From: Variovorax sp037204085
GTDB taxonomy: Bacteria; Pseudomonadota; Gammaproteobacteria; Burkholderiales; Burkholderiaceae_C
Assembly (NCBI RefSeq): GCF_037204085.1
Contig: NZ_JBBCBW010000006.1
Location: 1 to 64,000, forward strand
Length of the DNA: 64,000 bases
Direction: 5' to 3'
The translations under genes were made by a program, and so were the position numbers. This document shows, in pieces, positions 35,131 through 43,118 of the stretch. The first letter of the stretch is position 1; every line of letters begins with the position of its first letter. The notes under the pieces are model-generated. The model saw only the letters and a program-made list of their open reading frames with translations, made no database searches and had not been told where the DNA came from.

Positions 35131-35730
35131 ATGAACGCGCAGGACCTCTTCATACCCTCGCGGGTTGCATCCTGCGGGCGCCGGCGTCTGCTTGCCGCCG
35201 GTGCACTGGCGTGGCTGGGTGTGCCTGCGGCCCGCGCAAACACCAGCATCGGCCCGGTGCTGCCGGCGGTGTCGGCTCCGGCCCTGTCGCTGCGGCGCCA
35301 CGACGGCGCCAAACCGATGCTCGCGGCGCAGTTGCGAGGCGCCCCAACCGCCGTTCAATTGATGTTTACCGGATGCAGCACGGTCTGCCCGATCCAGGGT
35401 GCCTTGTTCTCGACGCTGCAGGCGGCATTGCTGCCCGAGCGCTACACGGCGGTGCGCCTGCTGTCGCTGAGCATCGACCCGCTGTCCGACGACCCTGTTG
35501 CACTGAGCGCCTGGTTGCGACGCTTCGGCGCACGGCCAACGTGGAGCGCGGCGGCGCCAGCCCCCGAGGCACTTGAGTCGATGCTCTCGCTGTTCACGGG
35601 AGGCGCGGCAGCGGGCGACCGCCATACCGGCCAGGTTTTTCTGTTCGATCGTCAGGCCCGGCTGGTCTGGCGAACCAGCGAGTTGCCGCCGACCGAAGAG
35701 GTCATGGCCGGATTACGGCAGATTGCTTAG
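35131..35730 (+). CDS. SCO1/SenC family copper chaperone-like protein
   Basis: 199 aa. The N-terminus has twin arginines and a hydrophobic core (CGRRRLLAAGALAWLG) ending at ARA, possibly a Tat or Sec signal. The thioredoxin-like fold has the Cu-binding CxxxC motif C82-STV-C86 (FTGCSTVCP) and the conserved His H165 (DRHTGQVFLFD). Sco proteins deliver copper to cytochrome oxidase, and in Streptomyces to the radical copper oxidase GlxA. Here the oxidase two genes upstream is a plausible client. GAGGA supports ATG 35131; an in-frame ATG at 35113 overlaps the cytochrome stop (ATGA). Confidence 0.85.
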   Translation: MNAQDLFIPSRVASCGRRRLLAAGALAWLGVPAARANTSIGPVLPAVSAPALSLRRHDGAKPMLAAQLRGAPTAVQLMFTGCSTVCPIQGALFSTLQAALLPERYTAVRLLSLSIDPLSDDPVALSAWLRRFGARPTWSAAAPAPEALESMLSLFTGGAAAGDRHTGQVFLFDRQARLVWRTSELPPTEEVMAGLRQIA

Positions 35731-35785
35731 TTGGATGCAGCGCCTGGGTCTCTGACGGTTTCGCGCGGCTGCGGCGGGGAACGCC

Positions 35786-36475
35786 TCAGAGCCGCGCTGC
35801 AGTCCGGGTGTCGGCAAAAGCGCTGCGGCCCAGCCAGCGCCACAGGTCGCGCGTATCGGATTCGCTGCCGATGACGCGAAGGCGCCGCTCGCGCAACGCA
35901 GCCTCGGCATCGAGGTCGCCGGTCCAGATCTCGGTCAGCGTCCGCACGGTCGATTCGACAATCAGCGTCGGTTCGTCGCCGGGGTTGTCTCGGCAGAGGT
36001 CGGCGCTGCCGTGATCGACGACCAGCCACCAGCGCCGCTCGCCCTCGGCCGCGTCGGTGAAGCGGAAGTGGATCACGATGCAGCGAGCGCGCGGGCACTC
36101 GTCGATCCGCACGAAGCGGCGGACGTCCCACATCAGGAAGCCGGCATCCAGCTGGTCGCGCTTGAGCCGGCTGCCGATCCAGCGCGCACCCCAATGGCCC
36201 AACGCCATCACGATCGGGCGCAGCTCCTCGCCCGCTGCGGTCAGGTGGTATTCGGCCGTGCTGCCGTCGCCCTGGACTCGCGTGATGACGCCTACTTCCT
36301 CGAGCTTGCGCAGGCGCTGTGCCAATAGCGAGCCCGACATGCGCGGCACGCCGCGGCGGATGTCGTTGAAGCGCGTGCTGCCGCACAGCAGCTCGCGCAC
36401 GACCAGCGGCGTCCAGCGCTCGCACAGCACCTCGGCGCCGCGCGCCACGGTGCAAAACTGGCCGTAGTCGATCAT
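35786..36475 (-). CDS. HxlR-family winged-helix regulator with C-terminal domain
   Basis: 229 aa. The HxlR domain covers residues ~1-100: FCTVARGAEVLCERWTPLVV, RFNDIRRGVPRMSGSLLAQRLRKLEEVGVI and YHLTAAGEEL. The remaining ~120 residues resemble the SCP2-like extension found in many longer HxlR proteins. It diverges from the methyltransferase at 36585, with a 109-base gap that contains an inverted repeat, so it probably regulates itself and that gene. Ligand unknown. Confidence 0.87.
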   Translation of the reverse strand: MIDYGQFCTVARGAEVLCERWTPLVVRELLCGSTRFNDIRRGVPRMSGSLLAQRLRKLEEVGVITRVQGDGSTAEYHLTAAGEELRPIVMALGHWGARWIGSRLKRDQLDAGFLMWDVRRFVRIDECPRARCIVIHFRFTDAAEGERRWWLVVDHGSADLCRDNPGDEPTLIVESTVRTLTEIWTGDLDAEAALRERRLRVIGSESDTRDLWRWLGRSAFADTRTAARL

Positions 36476-36507
36476 GGTGCCAATTTAGTCCTTGAGGCGA
36501 GCCGAGG

Positions 36508-36528
36508 CCAGTACAAATTCTGGACTGG
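36508..36528. promoter_or_regulatory. Candidate operator between the HxlR gene and methyltransferase
   Basis: Inverted repeat CCAGT (36508-36512) and ACTGG (36524-36528) flank an AT-rich centre in the divergent promoter region. A second pair AGTCC/GGACT overlaps it. Assignment to the HxlR protein is by position only. Confidence 0.35.
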
Positions 36529-36584
36529 CGAAGCTTGGGCCGCGCTGCCATTCTTGAGGCTCCCTCACTCGATGGAAACCCATC

Positions 36585-37457
36585 ATGACCACCGTCACAG
36601 CCCCACCGGCATTCAACGCCGCCGCCTTCAAGACCACCACCCGCGCTCAGTGGCAGGCCGCCGCCGAGGCCTGGCATCGCTGGGGACCGTTTCTCGGCCG
36701 CTGGCTGGGCGATGCAACGGAAACGATGTTCGATCTGGCCCGCATCGGGCCCGGCAGCCGGGTGCTCGACATTGCGGCCGGTGCGGGAGAGCAGTCGATC
36801 GGTGCTGCGCGACGCGCGGGTGCCAGCGGCCATGTGCTTGCAACTGACATCGCGCCGGCCTTGCTCGAGCGCGCCGCGGCGGATGCCAAGGCCGCGGGAC
36901 TGTCGAACCTCGAGACCCTTGAACTCGACGGCGAGGCGCTCGACGCGCTGCCCGCCGGCAGCTTCGACGCGGCAATCAGCCGCGTGGGCCTGATCTACTT
37001 CCCCGACCAGCAGCGCGCGCTCGCCGGCATGCGGCGCGCCTTGCGTCCGGGCGGGCGGGTGTCGGCGGTCGTCTACTCGACCCCCGAGCGCAACGGGTTC
37101 TTCTCGATCCCCGTGAAGATCATCCGCGAACGCGCGCGGCTTCCCGCGCCGCTGCCGGGGCAACCCGGACCGTTTTCGCTCGGCGCCGAGGGTGCGCTCG
37201 AGGCCGCGTTTGCCAAGGCCGGCTTGCGCGACATCGAGGTGCTTCGGGTGCCGTCGCCGGTGCGGTTGGCGAGCGCGGCCGAATGCGTGCGCTTCGAACG
37301 CGAATCCTTCGGAGCGCTGCACCAGATGATGGTCGGGCTCGACGAGGCCGAGCGTGCGAGCACCTGGAATGCCATTGAAGAGGCGCTGCGCCAGTTCGAG
37401 GGTAGCGAAGGCTTCGTCGGGCCGTGCGAGATGCTCGTTGGCGCGGGAAGCACGTGA
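36585..37457 (+). CDS. SAM-dependent class I methyltransferase (UbiE-like)
   Basis: 290 aa. The SAM site is VLDIAAGAGEQSIGAARR (motif I), followed by VLATDIAPALLERAA and a post-I acidic residue. ISRVGLIYFPDQQRALAGMRRALRPGG are motifs II-III of the Methyltransf_11/25 group. The substrate is unknown. It diverges from an HxlR regulator, suggesting an inducible small-molecule function. A strong terminator follows at 37493. Confidence 0.82.
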   Translation: MTTVTAPPAFNAAAFKTTTRAQWQAAAEAWHRWGPFLGRWLGDATETMFDLARIGPGSRVLDIAAGAGEQSIGAARRAGASGHVLATDIAPALLERAAADAKAAGLSNLETLELDGEALDALPAGSFDAAISRVGLIYFPDQQRALAGMRRALRPGGRVSAVVYSTPERNGFFSIPVKIIRERARLPAPLPGQPGPFSLGAEGALEAAFAKAGLRDIEVLRVPSPVRLASAAECVRFERESFGALHQMMVGLDEAERASTWNAIEEALRQFEGSEGFVGPCEMLVGAGST

Positions 37458-37492
37458 GGGTGGGAGAGGGGCCTAGAGCCCCGCTTTCAACG

Positions 37493-37526
37493 CGCGAGTT
37501 CTTGTCTTGAGAACTCGCGGTTTTTT
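37493..37526 (+). terminator. Rho-independent terminator of the methyltransferase gene
   Basis: CGCGAGTTCT (37493-37502) pairs perfectly with AGAACTCGCG (37510-37519), followed by G and six Ts (37521-37526). It faces the 3' end of the 4.5S RNA gene. Confidence 0.85.
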
Positions 37527-37536
37527 GATGTTAGGT

Positions 37537-37632
37537 TGACGAGCCTTACCCCTGGCACTGACTACGCAGTTAGGGCTGCTTGGTTCCCCACCTGACCCGG
37601 TTGGCCACTTCACCATGCAGGGAGGCCCGTCA
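37537..37632 (-). ncRNA. ffs: Signal recognition particle RNA (4.5S, small bacterial type)
   Basis: The minus strand holds the conserved SRP core: GGTCAGG, then a GGGGAACC tetraloop region, then AAGCAGCC (about 37581-37557), which is the Ffh-binding apical hairpin. The ends pair as TGACG/CGTCA and CCTG/CAGG, giving a ~96-nt rod. A TACAAT -10 element ends 6 bases before the proposed 5' end at 37632. The position just upstream of dnaX is typical for this bacterial group. Exact ends are +/- a few bases. Confidence 0.88.
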
Positions 37633-37638
37633 GCACTT

Positions 37639-37644
37639 ATTGTA
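37639..37644 (-). promoter_or_regulatory. -10 box of ffs
   Basis: On the minus strand TTACAAT gives the hexamer TACAAT (37644-37639), correctly placed for initiation at about 37632. The -35 region is poor. Confidence 0.55.
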
Positions 37645-37809
37645 ACCCCCCAGGCTGCGCGCACTTCGTGTCGCTTCGCCCACCCCCCTGCTGGGGGCGA
37701 TACCAGCGGCCCGGCAAAGCCGGTTCCGCGGTATCCCGCGAGAAGGCAGGGCTTTTTTGATTGCGGGGGAGCTCTGGGAACGGGGGCTGCGCCTTTTAGA
37801 ATGCCCCCA

Positions 37810-39675
37810 ATGTCTTATCTCGTGCTCGCTCGCAAGTTCCGTCCGAAAACCTTTGGTGAGATGGTCGGCCAGGGGCACGTGGTGCAGGCGCTCGAGAATG
37901 CGTTGACCACGCAGCGCCTGCATCACGCCTACCTTTTTACCGGCACGCGGGGCGTGGGCAAGACCACGGTTTCGCGCATTCTGGCCAAGTCGCTCAACTG
38001 CCAGGGCCCGGACGGGCAGGGCGGCATCACGGCCACGCCTTGCGGGGTGTGCCAGGCCTGCAAGGACATCGACTCGGGCCGTTTCGTTGATTACACCGAG
38101 CTGGACGCGGCATCGAACCGCGGGGTGGACGAGGTGCAGTCGTTGCTCGAGCAGGCGGTTTACAAGCCGGTGCAGGGGCGCTTCAAGGTCTTCATGATCG
38201 ACGAAGTGCACATGCTCACCAACACCGCGTTCAACGCGATGCTGAAGACGCTCGAGGAGCCGCCGGAATACCTCAAGTTCGTGCTGGCGACGACCGATCC
38301 GCAGAAGGTGCCGGTCACGGTGCTGTCGCGCTGCCTGCAGTTCAACCTGCGGCCGATGGCGCCTGAAACCGTGCTCGAACACCTGACGGGCGTGCTGCAG
38401 ACCGAGCAAGTGCCGGCTGAACCGCAAGCGCTGCGGCTACTGGCACGCGCGGCGCGTGGCTCGATGCGCGACGCGTTGTCGCTCACCGACCAGGCAATTG
38501 CCTTCGGCAACGGCGAACTTCTCGAAGCCGGCGTGCGCCAGATGCTCGGCAGCGTGGACCGCGGCCATGTGTTCAAGCTGATCGAGGCATTGGCGCAGGG
38601 CGATGGCAAGACGGTGGTCGACACCTCCGAGGCGCTGCGGCGCGACGGCATGTCGGCTGCCTCCACGCTGGAAGAAATGACGGCCGTGCTGCAGGCCATG
38701 GCCGTGCTGCAGGCGGTGCCTTCGCGCGCGGAGTCGGCCGATTCAGCCACCGACCCGGATGCGGCCGACACGGCGCGCCTGGCGTCGTTGATGCCGGCCG
38801 ACGAAACCCAGTTGCTCTACAGCCTGTGCCTGCACGGCCGCGGCGAGCTGGGCCTGGCGCCCGACGAGTACGCGGCGCTCACGATGGTGCTGCTGCGGCT
38901 GCTGGCCTTCAAGCCTTCGGGCGCCGCAACCTCCGCATCGGCCTCTTCGGGCTCCGCGGAAAAAAAAACTCTGAATGACGCCCCAAGGGCGGTTTTGGCG
39001 CCCGCGGCGGCACCTGCGGCTCGGGTTGCACCGGTAGCCGAAGCACCCGCTCCGGCCGCCGCACCGGTACCCTCGCAAGCCAATGCGGCACCGGCGGGCC
39101 AGCGCCTTGCGGTAGTCAGTGAACCGATGCGGCAGGGTGGGCCGCCGAGGCCGCAACCTCTGGCGGAGGCGCTGCCCGGCGAAGACCGCTCCAAGGTGCT
39201 TGCGATGCCGATTCGCGTGCAGCCGCCTCCAGGCCAGCGGGACGTGCCGCGGCCCGACGCACAGCGTGCTCCCGCCCCGCCCATTCCCCCCAGCGAAGAC
39301 GGCGATTTCTGGCATGCCACGGTCACGCAGATGATTGCGGCCGAGAGCATCAATGCCCTGGCGCGCGAGCTTGCGCTGCAGTCGCAACTGGTGGCGCGCG
39401 ACGTCGACCAGTGGATACTGCGGGTGGAGCGGGAGCTGCTCAACCAGCCTTCGGCACGCGAGAAGCTCGCCGACGCGCTCGCGGCCCTGGGCCACAGCGT
39501 GAAGCTGGCCATTGAAATCGGCGGCGTGGTCGACAGCCCCGCGCGCCGCAACAAGCACGCGGCCGACGAACGCCAGCGTGTAGCCGAAGAGGCGATTCGC
39601 AACGACCCCGAGGTGCAGATGCTGATGCGCGAATTCGATGCGAAGATCGTGCCTGGAACGCTCAAGCCCGCCTGA
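37810..39675 (+). CDS. dnaX: DNA polymerase III subunits tau/gamma
   Basis: 621 aa clamp-loader ATPase. MSYLVLARKFRPKTFGEMVG begins the family. Walker A is GTRGVGKT (~45-52), the zinc site uses C64, C78, C81 and C84, Walker B is MIDEVHML and the sensor is LATTDPQKVPVTVLSRC. Residues ~370-510 are a Pro/Ala-rich linker. The C-terminal ~120 residues are the tau domain that binds the polymerase alpha subunit. A nine-A run at 38960-38968 within codons 384-387 could give a shortened gamma form. ATG 37801 (adding MPP) is an alternative start; no clear ribosome binding site separates them. Confidence 0.96.
   Translation: MSYLVLARKFRPKTFGEMVGQGHVVQALENALTTQRLHHAYLFTGTRGVGKTTVSRILAKSLNCQGPDGQGGITATPCGVCQACKDIDSGRFVDYTELDAASNRGVDEVQSLLEQAVYKPVQGRFKVFMIDEVHMLTNTAFNAMLKTLEEPPEYLKFVLATTDPQKVPVTVLSRCLQFNLRPMAPETVLEHLTGVLQTEQVPAEPQALRLLARAARGSMRDALSLTDQAIAFGNGELLEAGVRQMLGSVDRGHVFKLIEALAQGDGKTVVDTSEALRRDGMSAASTLEEMTAVLQAMAVLQAVPSRAESADSATDPDAADTARLASLMPADETQLLYSLCLHGRGELGLAPDEYAALTMVLLRLLAFKPSGAATSASASSGSAEKKTLNDAPRAVLAPAAAPAARVAPVAEAPAPAAAPVPSQANAAPAGQRLAVVSEPMRQGGPPRPQPLAEALPGEDRSKVLAMPIRVQPPPGQRDVPRPDAQRAPAPPIPPSEDGDFWHATVTQMIAAESINALARELALQSQLVARDVDQWILRVERELLNQPSAREKLADALAALGHSVKLAIEIGGVVDSPARRNKHAADERQRVAEEAIRNDPEVQMLMREFDAKIVPGTLKPA
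38960..38978 (+). promoter_or_regulatory. Poly-A slippage / frameshift site in dnaX, with stops in both other frames
   Basis: Nine consecutive A (38960-38968) are read GAA AAA AAA ACT in frame. A -1 shift gives AAC TCT GAA TGA (stop 38976-38978). A +1 or -2 shift gives CTC TGA (stop 38972-38974). Both ends would yield a ~387-389 aa gamma-like protein containing the ATPase domains. GGGCG/CGCCC arms downstream (from ~38987) could form a stimulatory hairpin. Confidence 0.6.
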
Positions 39676-39727
39676 GCATCGTCTCTTATCCTTCCCCATT
39701 TTTCCAACCAATCAATCAGGACCAACG

Positions 39728-40060
39728 ATGTTCAACAAAGGACAACTGGCCGGCCTCATGAAGCAGGCGCAGGCAATGCAGGACAACCTCAAGAAGGCCC
39801 AGGAAGAGCTGGCCACCATCGAGGTCGAAGGCGAATCGGGTGCAGGCCTGGTCAAGGTCGTGATGACCTGCAAGCACGACGTGAAGCGCATCACCATCGA
39901 CCCGAGCCTCCTGGCCGACGACAAGGACATGCTCGAAGACCTGGTGGCCGCCGCTTTCAATGCGGCAGTGCGCAAGGCCGAGGAAACCAGCGAGCAGAAG
40001 ATGGGCAAGCTCACGGCTGGCATGCCGGGCCTGCCGCCCGGCATGAAGCTGCCGTTCTGA
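39728..40060 (+). CDS. YbaB/EbfC family nucleoid-associated protein
   Basis: 110 aa. MFNKGQLAGLMKQAQAMQDNLKKAQEEL, the VEGESGAGLVKV strand and ITIDPSLL are typical. It is a small DNA-binding dimer. Its place between dnaX and recR is one of the most conserved gene orders in bacteria. ATG 39728 follows AGGACCAACG. Confidence 0.95.
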   Translation: MFNKGQLAGLMKQAQAMQDNLKKAQEELATIEVEGESGAGLVKVVMTCKHDVKRITIDPSLLADDKDMLEDLVAAAFNAAVRKAEETSEQKMGKLTAGMPGLPPGMKLPF

Positions 40061-40067
40061 GCTGTTG

Positions 40068-40658
40068 ATGGCGGACGCCAGTTCGCTCGACGCATTGGTC
40101 GATGCGTTGCGCCGCCTGCCCGGTGTCGGCGTGAAGTCGGCCTCGCGCATGGCTTTTCATTTGCTGCAGCACGACCGCGAGGGCGCGCAGCTGCTCGCGC
40201 GCGCCCTGCAGCAGGCGGCCGGCAACGTGCGGCATTGCGAGCGCTGCAACACCTTTACCGAGGCGCCGGTCTGCAATGTGTGCCTGGACCCGCGCCGCGA
40301 CGCGAGCAAGCTCTGCGTGGTCGAAACCCCCGCCGACCAGGCGGCGCTAGAGCGCACGGGTGCATTCCGCGGCTACTACTTCGTGCTGATGGGCAAGCTC
40401 AGTCCGCTCGACGGCATCGGGCCCAAGGACATCGGCCTGCAGAAGCTCTTCGACCGCGCGCTCGACGGCACGGTGAGCGAGGTCATCCTTGCCACCAACT
40501 TCACGGCAGAGGGCGAAGCCACCGCGCATGTGATAGGCGAAGCGCTCAAGCAGCGCGGCCTCAACGTGACACGGCTTGCGCGCGGCGTGCCGGCGGGTAG
40601 CGAACTCGAATACGTCGACCTCGGCACCATCGCGCATGCGCTGGTAGACCGCAGGTAG
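40068..40658 (+). CDS. recR: Recombination mediator RecR
   Basis: 196 aa. The HhH region RLPGVGVKSASRMAFHLL is followed by a four-Cys zinc finger (CERC...CNVC), then a Toprim domain (LCVVETPADQAALERTGAFRGYYFVLMGKLSPLDGIGP) and ILATNFTAEGEATA. It works with RecO/RecF to load RecA at gaps. ATG 40068; a TTG codon just before it is less likely to be used. Confidence 0.97.
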   Translation: MADASSLDALVDALRRLPGVGVKSASRMAFHLLQHDREGAQLLARALQQAAGNVRHCERCNTFTEAPVCNVCLDPRRDASKLCVVETPADQAALERTGAFRGYYFVLMGKLSPLDGIGPKDIGLQKLFDRALDGTVSEVILATNFTAEGEATAHVIGEALKQRGLNVTRLARGVPAGSELEYVDLGTIAHALVDRR

Positions 40659-40673
40659 GCACAGACAACCCAC

Positions 40674-41066
40674 ATGACTCTTTCACTGCTGACGATTGCC
40701 TATTGGTGCGTGTTCATTGCCTGCGGCCTGCCGTACCTGGCGGCATGGATCGCCAAGGTCGGCAGCTTCGGGCCGCGCGACAACATCCAGCCGCGCGATT
40801 GGGCCGCAAAGCAGAGCGGCTGGCGTGCACGCGCAAACAGCGCGCAGGCCAACAGCTTTGAAGGGCTGCCGTTCTTCATCGGCGCGGTGATCATTGCGCA
40901 TCAGCTCGGCGCCGCACAGGCAAGGCTCGACATGCTTGCGGCCGCATACGTCGTCTTGCGCGTGATCTACATCGCGGTGTACATCAAGGGCATCGGCAGC
41001 GTGCGCAGTGCAGTGTGGGCGCTCGGATTCCTGGTCAACATCGCGATTCTTTTCATCGCGCGATAG
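40674..41066 (+). CDS. MAPEG family membrane protein
   Basis: 130 aa with four hydrophobic segments. RARANSAQANSFEGLPFFIGAV matches the MAPEG helix-II signature (RxxxAxxNxxE-type), and YVVLRVIYIAVYIKG the third helix region. Eukaryotic relatives are glutathione-dependent; bacterial functions are mostly unknown. It starts 16 bases after recR, so readthrough from the dnaX-recR unit is likely. Confidence 0.83.
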   Translation: MTLSLLTIAYWCVFIACGLPYLAAWIAKVGSFGPRDNIQPRDWAAKQSGWRARANSAQANSFEGLPFFIGAVIIAHQLGAAQARLDMLAAAYVVLRVIYIAVYIKGIGSVRSAVWALGFLVNIAILFIAR

Positions 41067-41213
41067 GCGCACGCAGGCCATTTGCAAGAGGCCTCGTAGA
41101 GGTCTTCATGTTTACGTGAAAACCCGCACGGGATGACCCCGATGCAGGCAACGCGGGCGCACCCCTAAGCTCGATTCAGTTCACCAGAATCAAAGAGCCC
41201 GCAGGACCGCTCC

Positions 41214-42248
41214 ATGCTCCATCGCAGAACCCTCATCACCGCCTCCGCAGTCGCTGCCGCAGCAGTTGCGCTGCCACGGGTCTTTGCGCAAGCCAAGCTC
41301 GAGAAGACGAAGATTTCCATCGCGGTCGGCGGCAAGGCGGCCTTCTACTACCTGCCTCTCACCATCTCCGAGCAGCTCGGCTACTTCAAGGCCGAAGGCC
41401 TCGAGGTCGAGATTTCAGACTTTGCCGGCGGCGCACGCGCGCTGCAGGCCGTGGTGGGCGGCTCGGCCGACGTGTGCTCCGGCGCCTACGAACACACCAT
41501 CAACCTGCAGGCCAAGAACCAGTTCTTCCAGGCCTTTGTGCTGCAGGGCCGCGCGCCGCAAATCGCGGTGGGCGTGTCGACCAAGAACATGGCGGGCTAC
41601 GCCGGCATTGCCGACCTGAAGGGCAAGAAGATCGGCGTCTCCGCGCCGGGCTCGTCGACCAACATGGTGGCCAACCTCGTGCTCTCGCGCGGCGGCCTGA
41701 AGGCGAGCGACGTGAGCTACATCGGCGTGGGTGTTGCGGCCGGCGCGCTCACGGCGCTGCGCTCGGGCCAGATCGACGCCATCAGCAACACCGACCCGGT
41801 GATGACCATGCTCGAGCAGAAGGGCGACGTGAAGATCATCAGCGACACGCGCACGCTCAAGGGCACGCAGCAGGTGTTCGGCGGGCCGATGCCCGCGGCC
41901 TGCCTCTACGCGCCGATGGACTTCATCCAGAAGAACCCCAACACCTGCCAGGCGCTGGCCAACGCCATCGTGCACGGCCTAAAGTGGCTGCAGACGGCGG
42001 GGCCCGGCGACATCATCAAGACGGTGCCCGAAACCTATCTGCTCGGCGACCGCGCGTTGTACCTCGCGTCTTTCGACAAGGTGCGCGAGTCGATTGCCAC
42101 CGATGGCCTCGTGCCGAGCGAAGGGCCGAAGACGGCGCTCACGGCCATATCGAGCTTCGACACAGCAGTGAAGGCCGACAAGATCGACCTCGCCAAGACC
42201 TACACCAACGATTTTGCCCGGCGCGCGAAGGACAGGTTCAAAGCCTGA
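41214..42248 (+). CDS. ABC transporter substrate-binding protein (NMT1/SsuA-like)
   Basis: 344 aa. MLHRRTLITASAVAAAAVAL is a signal peptide with a twin-Arg, cleaved around VFAQA. The NMT1/THI5-like fold shows KAAFYYLPLTISEQLGYFKAEGLEVEI (shown in parts: FYYLPLTISEQLGYFKAEGL), DLKGKKIGVSAPGSSTNM and ISNTDPVMTML. Relatives import nitrate, sulfonates, taurine or aromatic acids. The ligand is not predictable here. A terminator-like hairpin at 42268 separates it from the ATPase gene. Confidence 0.85.
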   Translation: MLHRRTLITASAVAAAAVALPRVFAQAKLEKTKISIAVGGKAAFYYLPLTISEQLGYFKAEGLEVEISDFAGGARALQAVVGGSADVCSGAYEHTINLQAKNQFFQAFVLQGRAPQIAVGVSTKNMAGYAGIADLKGKKIGVSAPGSSTNMVANLVLSRGGLKASDVSYIGVGVAAGALTALRSGQIDAISNTDPVMTMLEQKGDVKIISDTRTLKGTQQVFGGPMPAACLYAPMDFIQKNPNTCQALANAIVHGLKWLQTAGPGDIIKTVPETYLLGDRALYLASFDKVRESIATDGLVPSEGPKTALTAISSFDTAVKADKIDLAKTYTNDFARRAKDRFKA

Positions 42249-42267
42249 CCTCCGGACGTCCTCGCGA

Positions 42268-42290
42268 CCCGGCTTCGGCCGGGTTTTTTC
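42268..42290 (+). terminator. Terminator/attenuator hairpin between transporter genes
   Basis: ACCCGGC (42268-42274), TTCG loop, GCCGGGT (42279-42285) and a T-run to 42290. It lies 20 bases after the binding-protein stop and just before the ATPase start, so partial termination would make more binding protein than membrane parts. Confidence 0.75.
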
Positions 42291-42302
42291 TTGCAGCCAG
42301 AC

Positions 42303-43118
42303 ATGTCCGACTACGCACTCGAACTTCTCTCCATCAGTTGCACCTTTCACTCGAAGGACGATCCGGGCCAGCGCTACACCGCGGTGGCAGACACCACGCT
42401 GCGCGTCAGGGCAGGGGAGTTCGTGTCGGTGGTGGGGCCGACGGGCTGCGGCAAGTCGACGTTGCTGAACGTGGGCGCGGGGCTGCTGGAGCCTTCGTCG
42501 GGCACGGTGAAGGTGTTCGGCCAGACGCTTGCGGGCGTGAACGCGCGCGCGGGCTACATGTTCCAGACCGAGGCGCTGATGCCGTGGCGCAGCGCCGTCG
42601 CCAACGTGATGGTGGGCCTGCAATATCGCGGCGTGCCCGAGGCCGATGCACGCGAACAGGCCGAGGCGTGGCTTTCGCGCGTGGGCCTATCGGGTTTCGG
42701 CGACCGCTATCCGCACCAGCTTTCGGGCGGCATGCGCAAGCGCGTGGCACTGGCGCAAACACTGGTGCTGGACCCCGACATCATCCTCATGGACGAGCCC
42801 TTCAGCGCGCTCGACATCCAGACCCGGCAGCTGATGGAAAACGAAGTGCTCGAACTGTGGAGCGCCAAGAAAAAAGCGGTTCTCTTCATCACGCACGATC
42901 TCGACGAGGCCATTGCAATGAGCGACCGCGTGGTGGTGCTGTCGGCTGGGCCGGCCACGCACCCCATCGGCGAATTTGCCATTGACCTTGCCCGCCCGCG
43001 CGACGTGGCCGAGGTGCGCACGCAGCCGCGCTTTGTCGAACTGCACACGCAGATCTGGGAAGTGCTGCGCGACGAAGTGCTCAAGGGCTACGCGCAGCAA
43101 CTGAGGAAGGCCGCATGA
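42303..43118 (+). CDS. ABC transporter ATP-binding protein (SsuB/TauB-like)
   Basis: 271 aa. Walker A is GPTGCGKST, the Q-loop is YMFQTEALMPWRS, the signature is LSGGMRKRVALAQ, Walker B is IILMDEPFSALD and the switch His is in LFITHDLDEA. FQTEALMPWR is typical of nitrate/sulfonate/taurine importers. The last bases overlap the permease start (ATGA). ATG 42303 (MSDYALELL) is preferred to 42291, which falls within the terminator T-run region. Confidence 0.9.
   Translation: MSDYALELLSISCTFHSKDDPGQRYTAVADTTLRVRAGEFVSVVGPTGCGKSTLLNVGAGLLEPSSGTVKVFGQTLAGVNARAGYMFQTEALMPWRSAVANVMVGLQYRGVPEADAREQAEAWLSRVGLSGFGDRYPHQLSGGMRKRVALAQTLVLDPDIILMDEPFSALDIQTRQLMENEVLELWSAKKKAVLFITHDLDEAIAMSDRVVVLSAGPATHPIGEFAIDLARPRDVAEVRTQPRFVELHTQIWEVLRDEVLKGYAQQLRKAA

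Noticed and set aside
41067..41213. Terminator behind the MAPEG gene
   Set aside because: The AAGAGGCCTC/GAGGTCTT hairpin has a bulge and no T-run.
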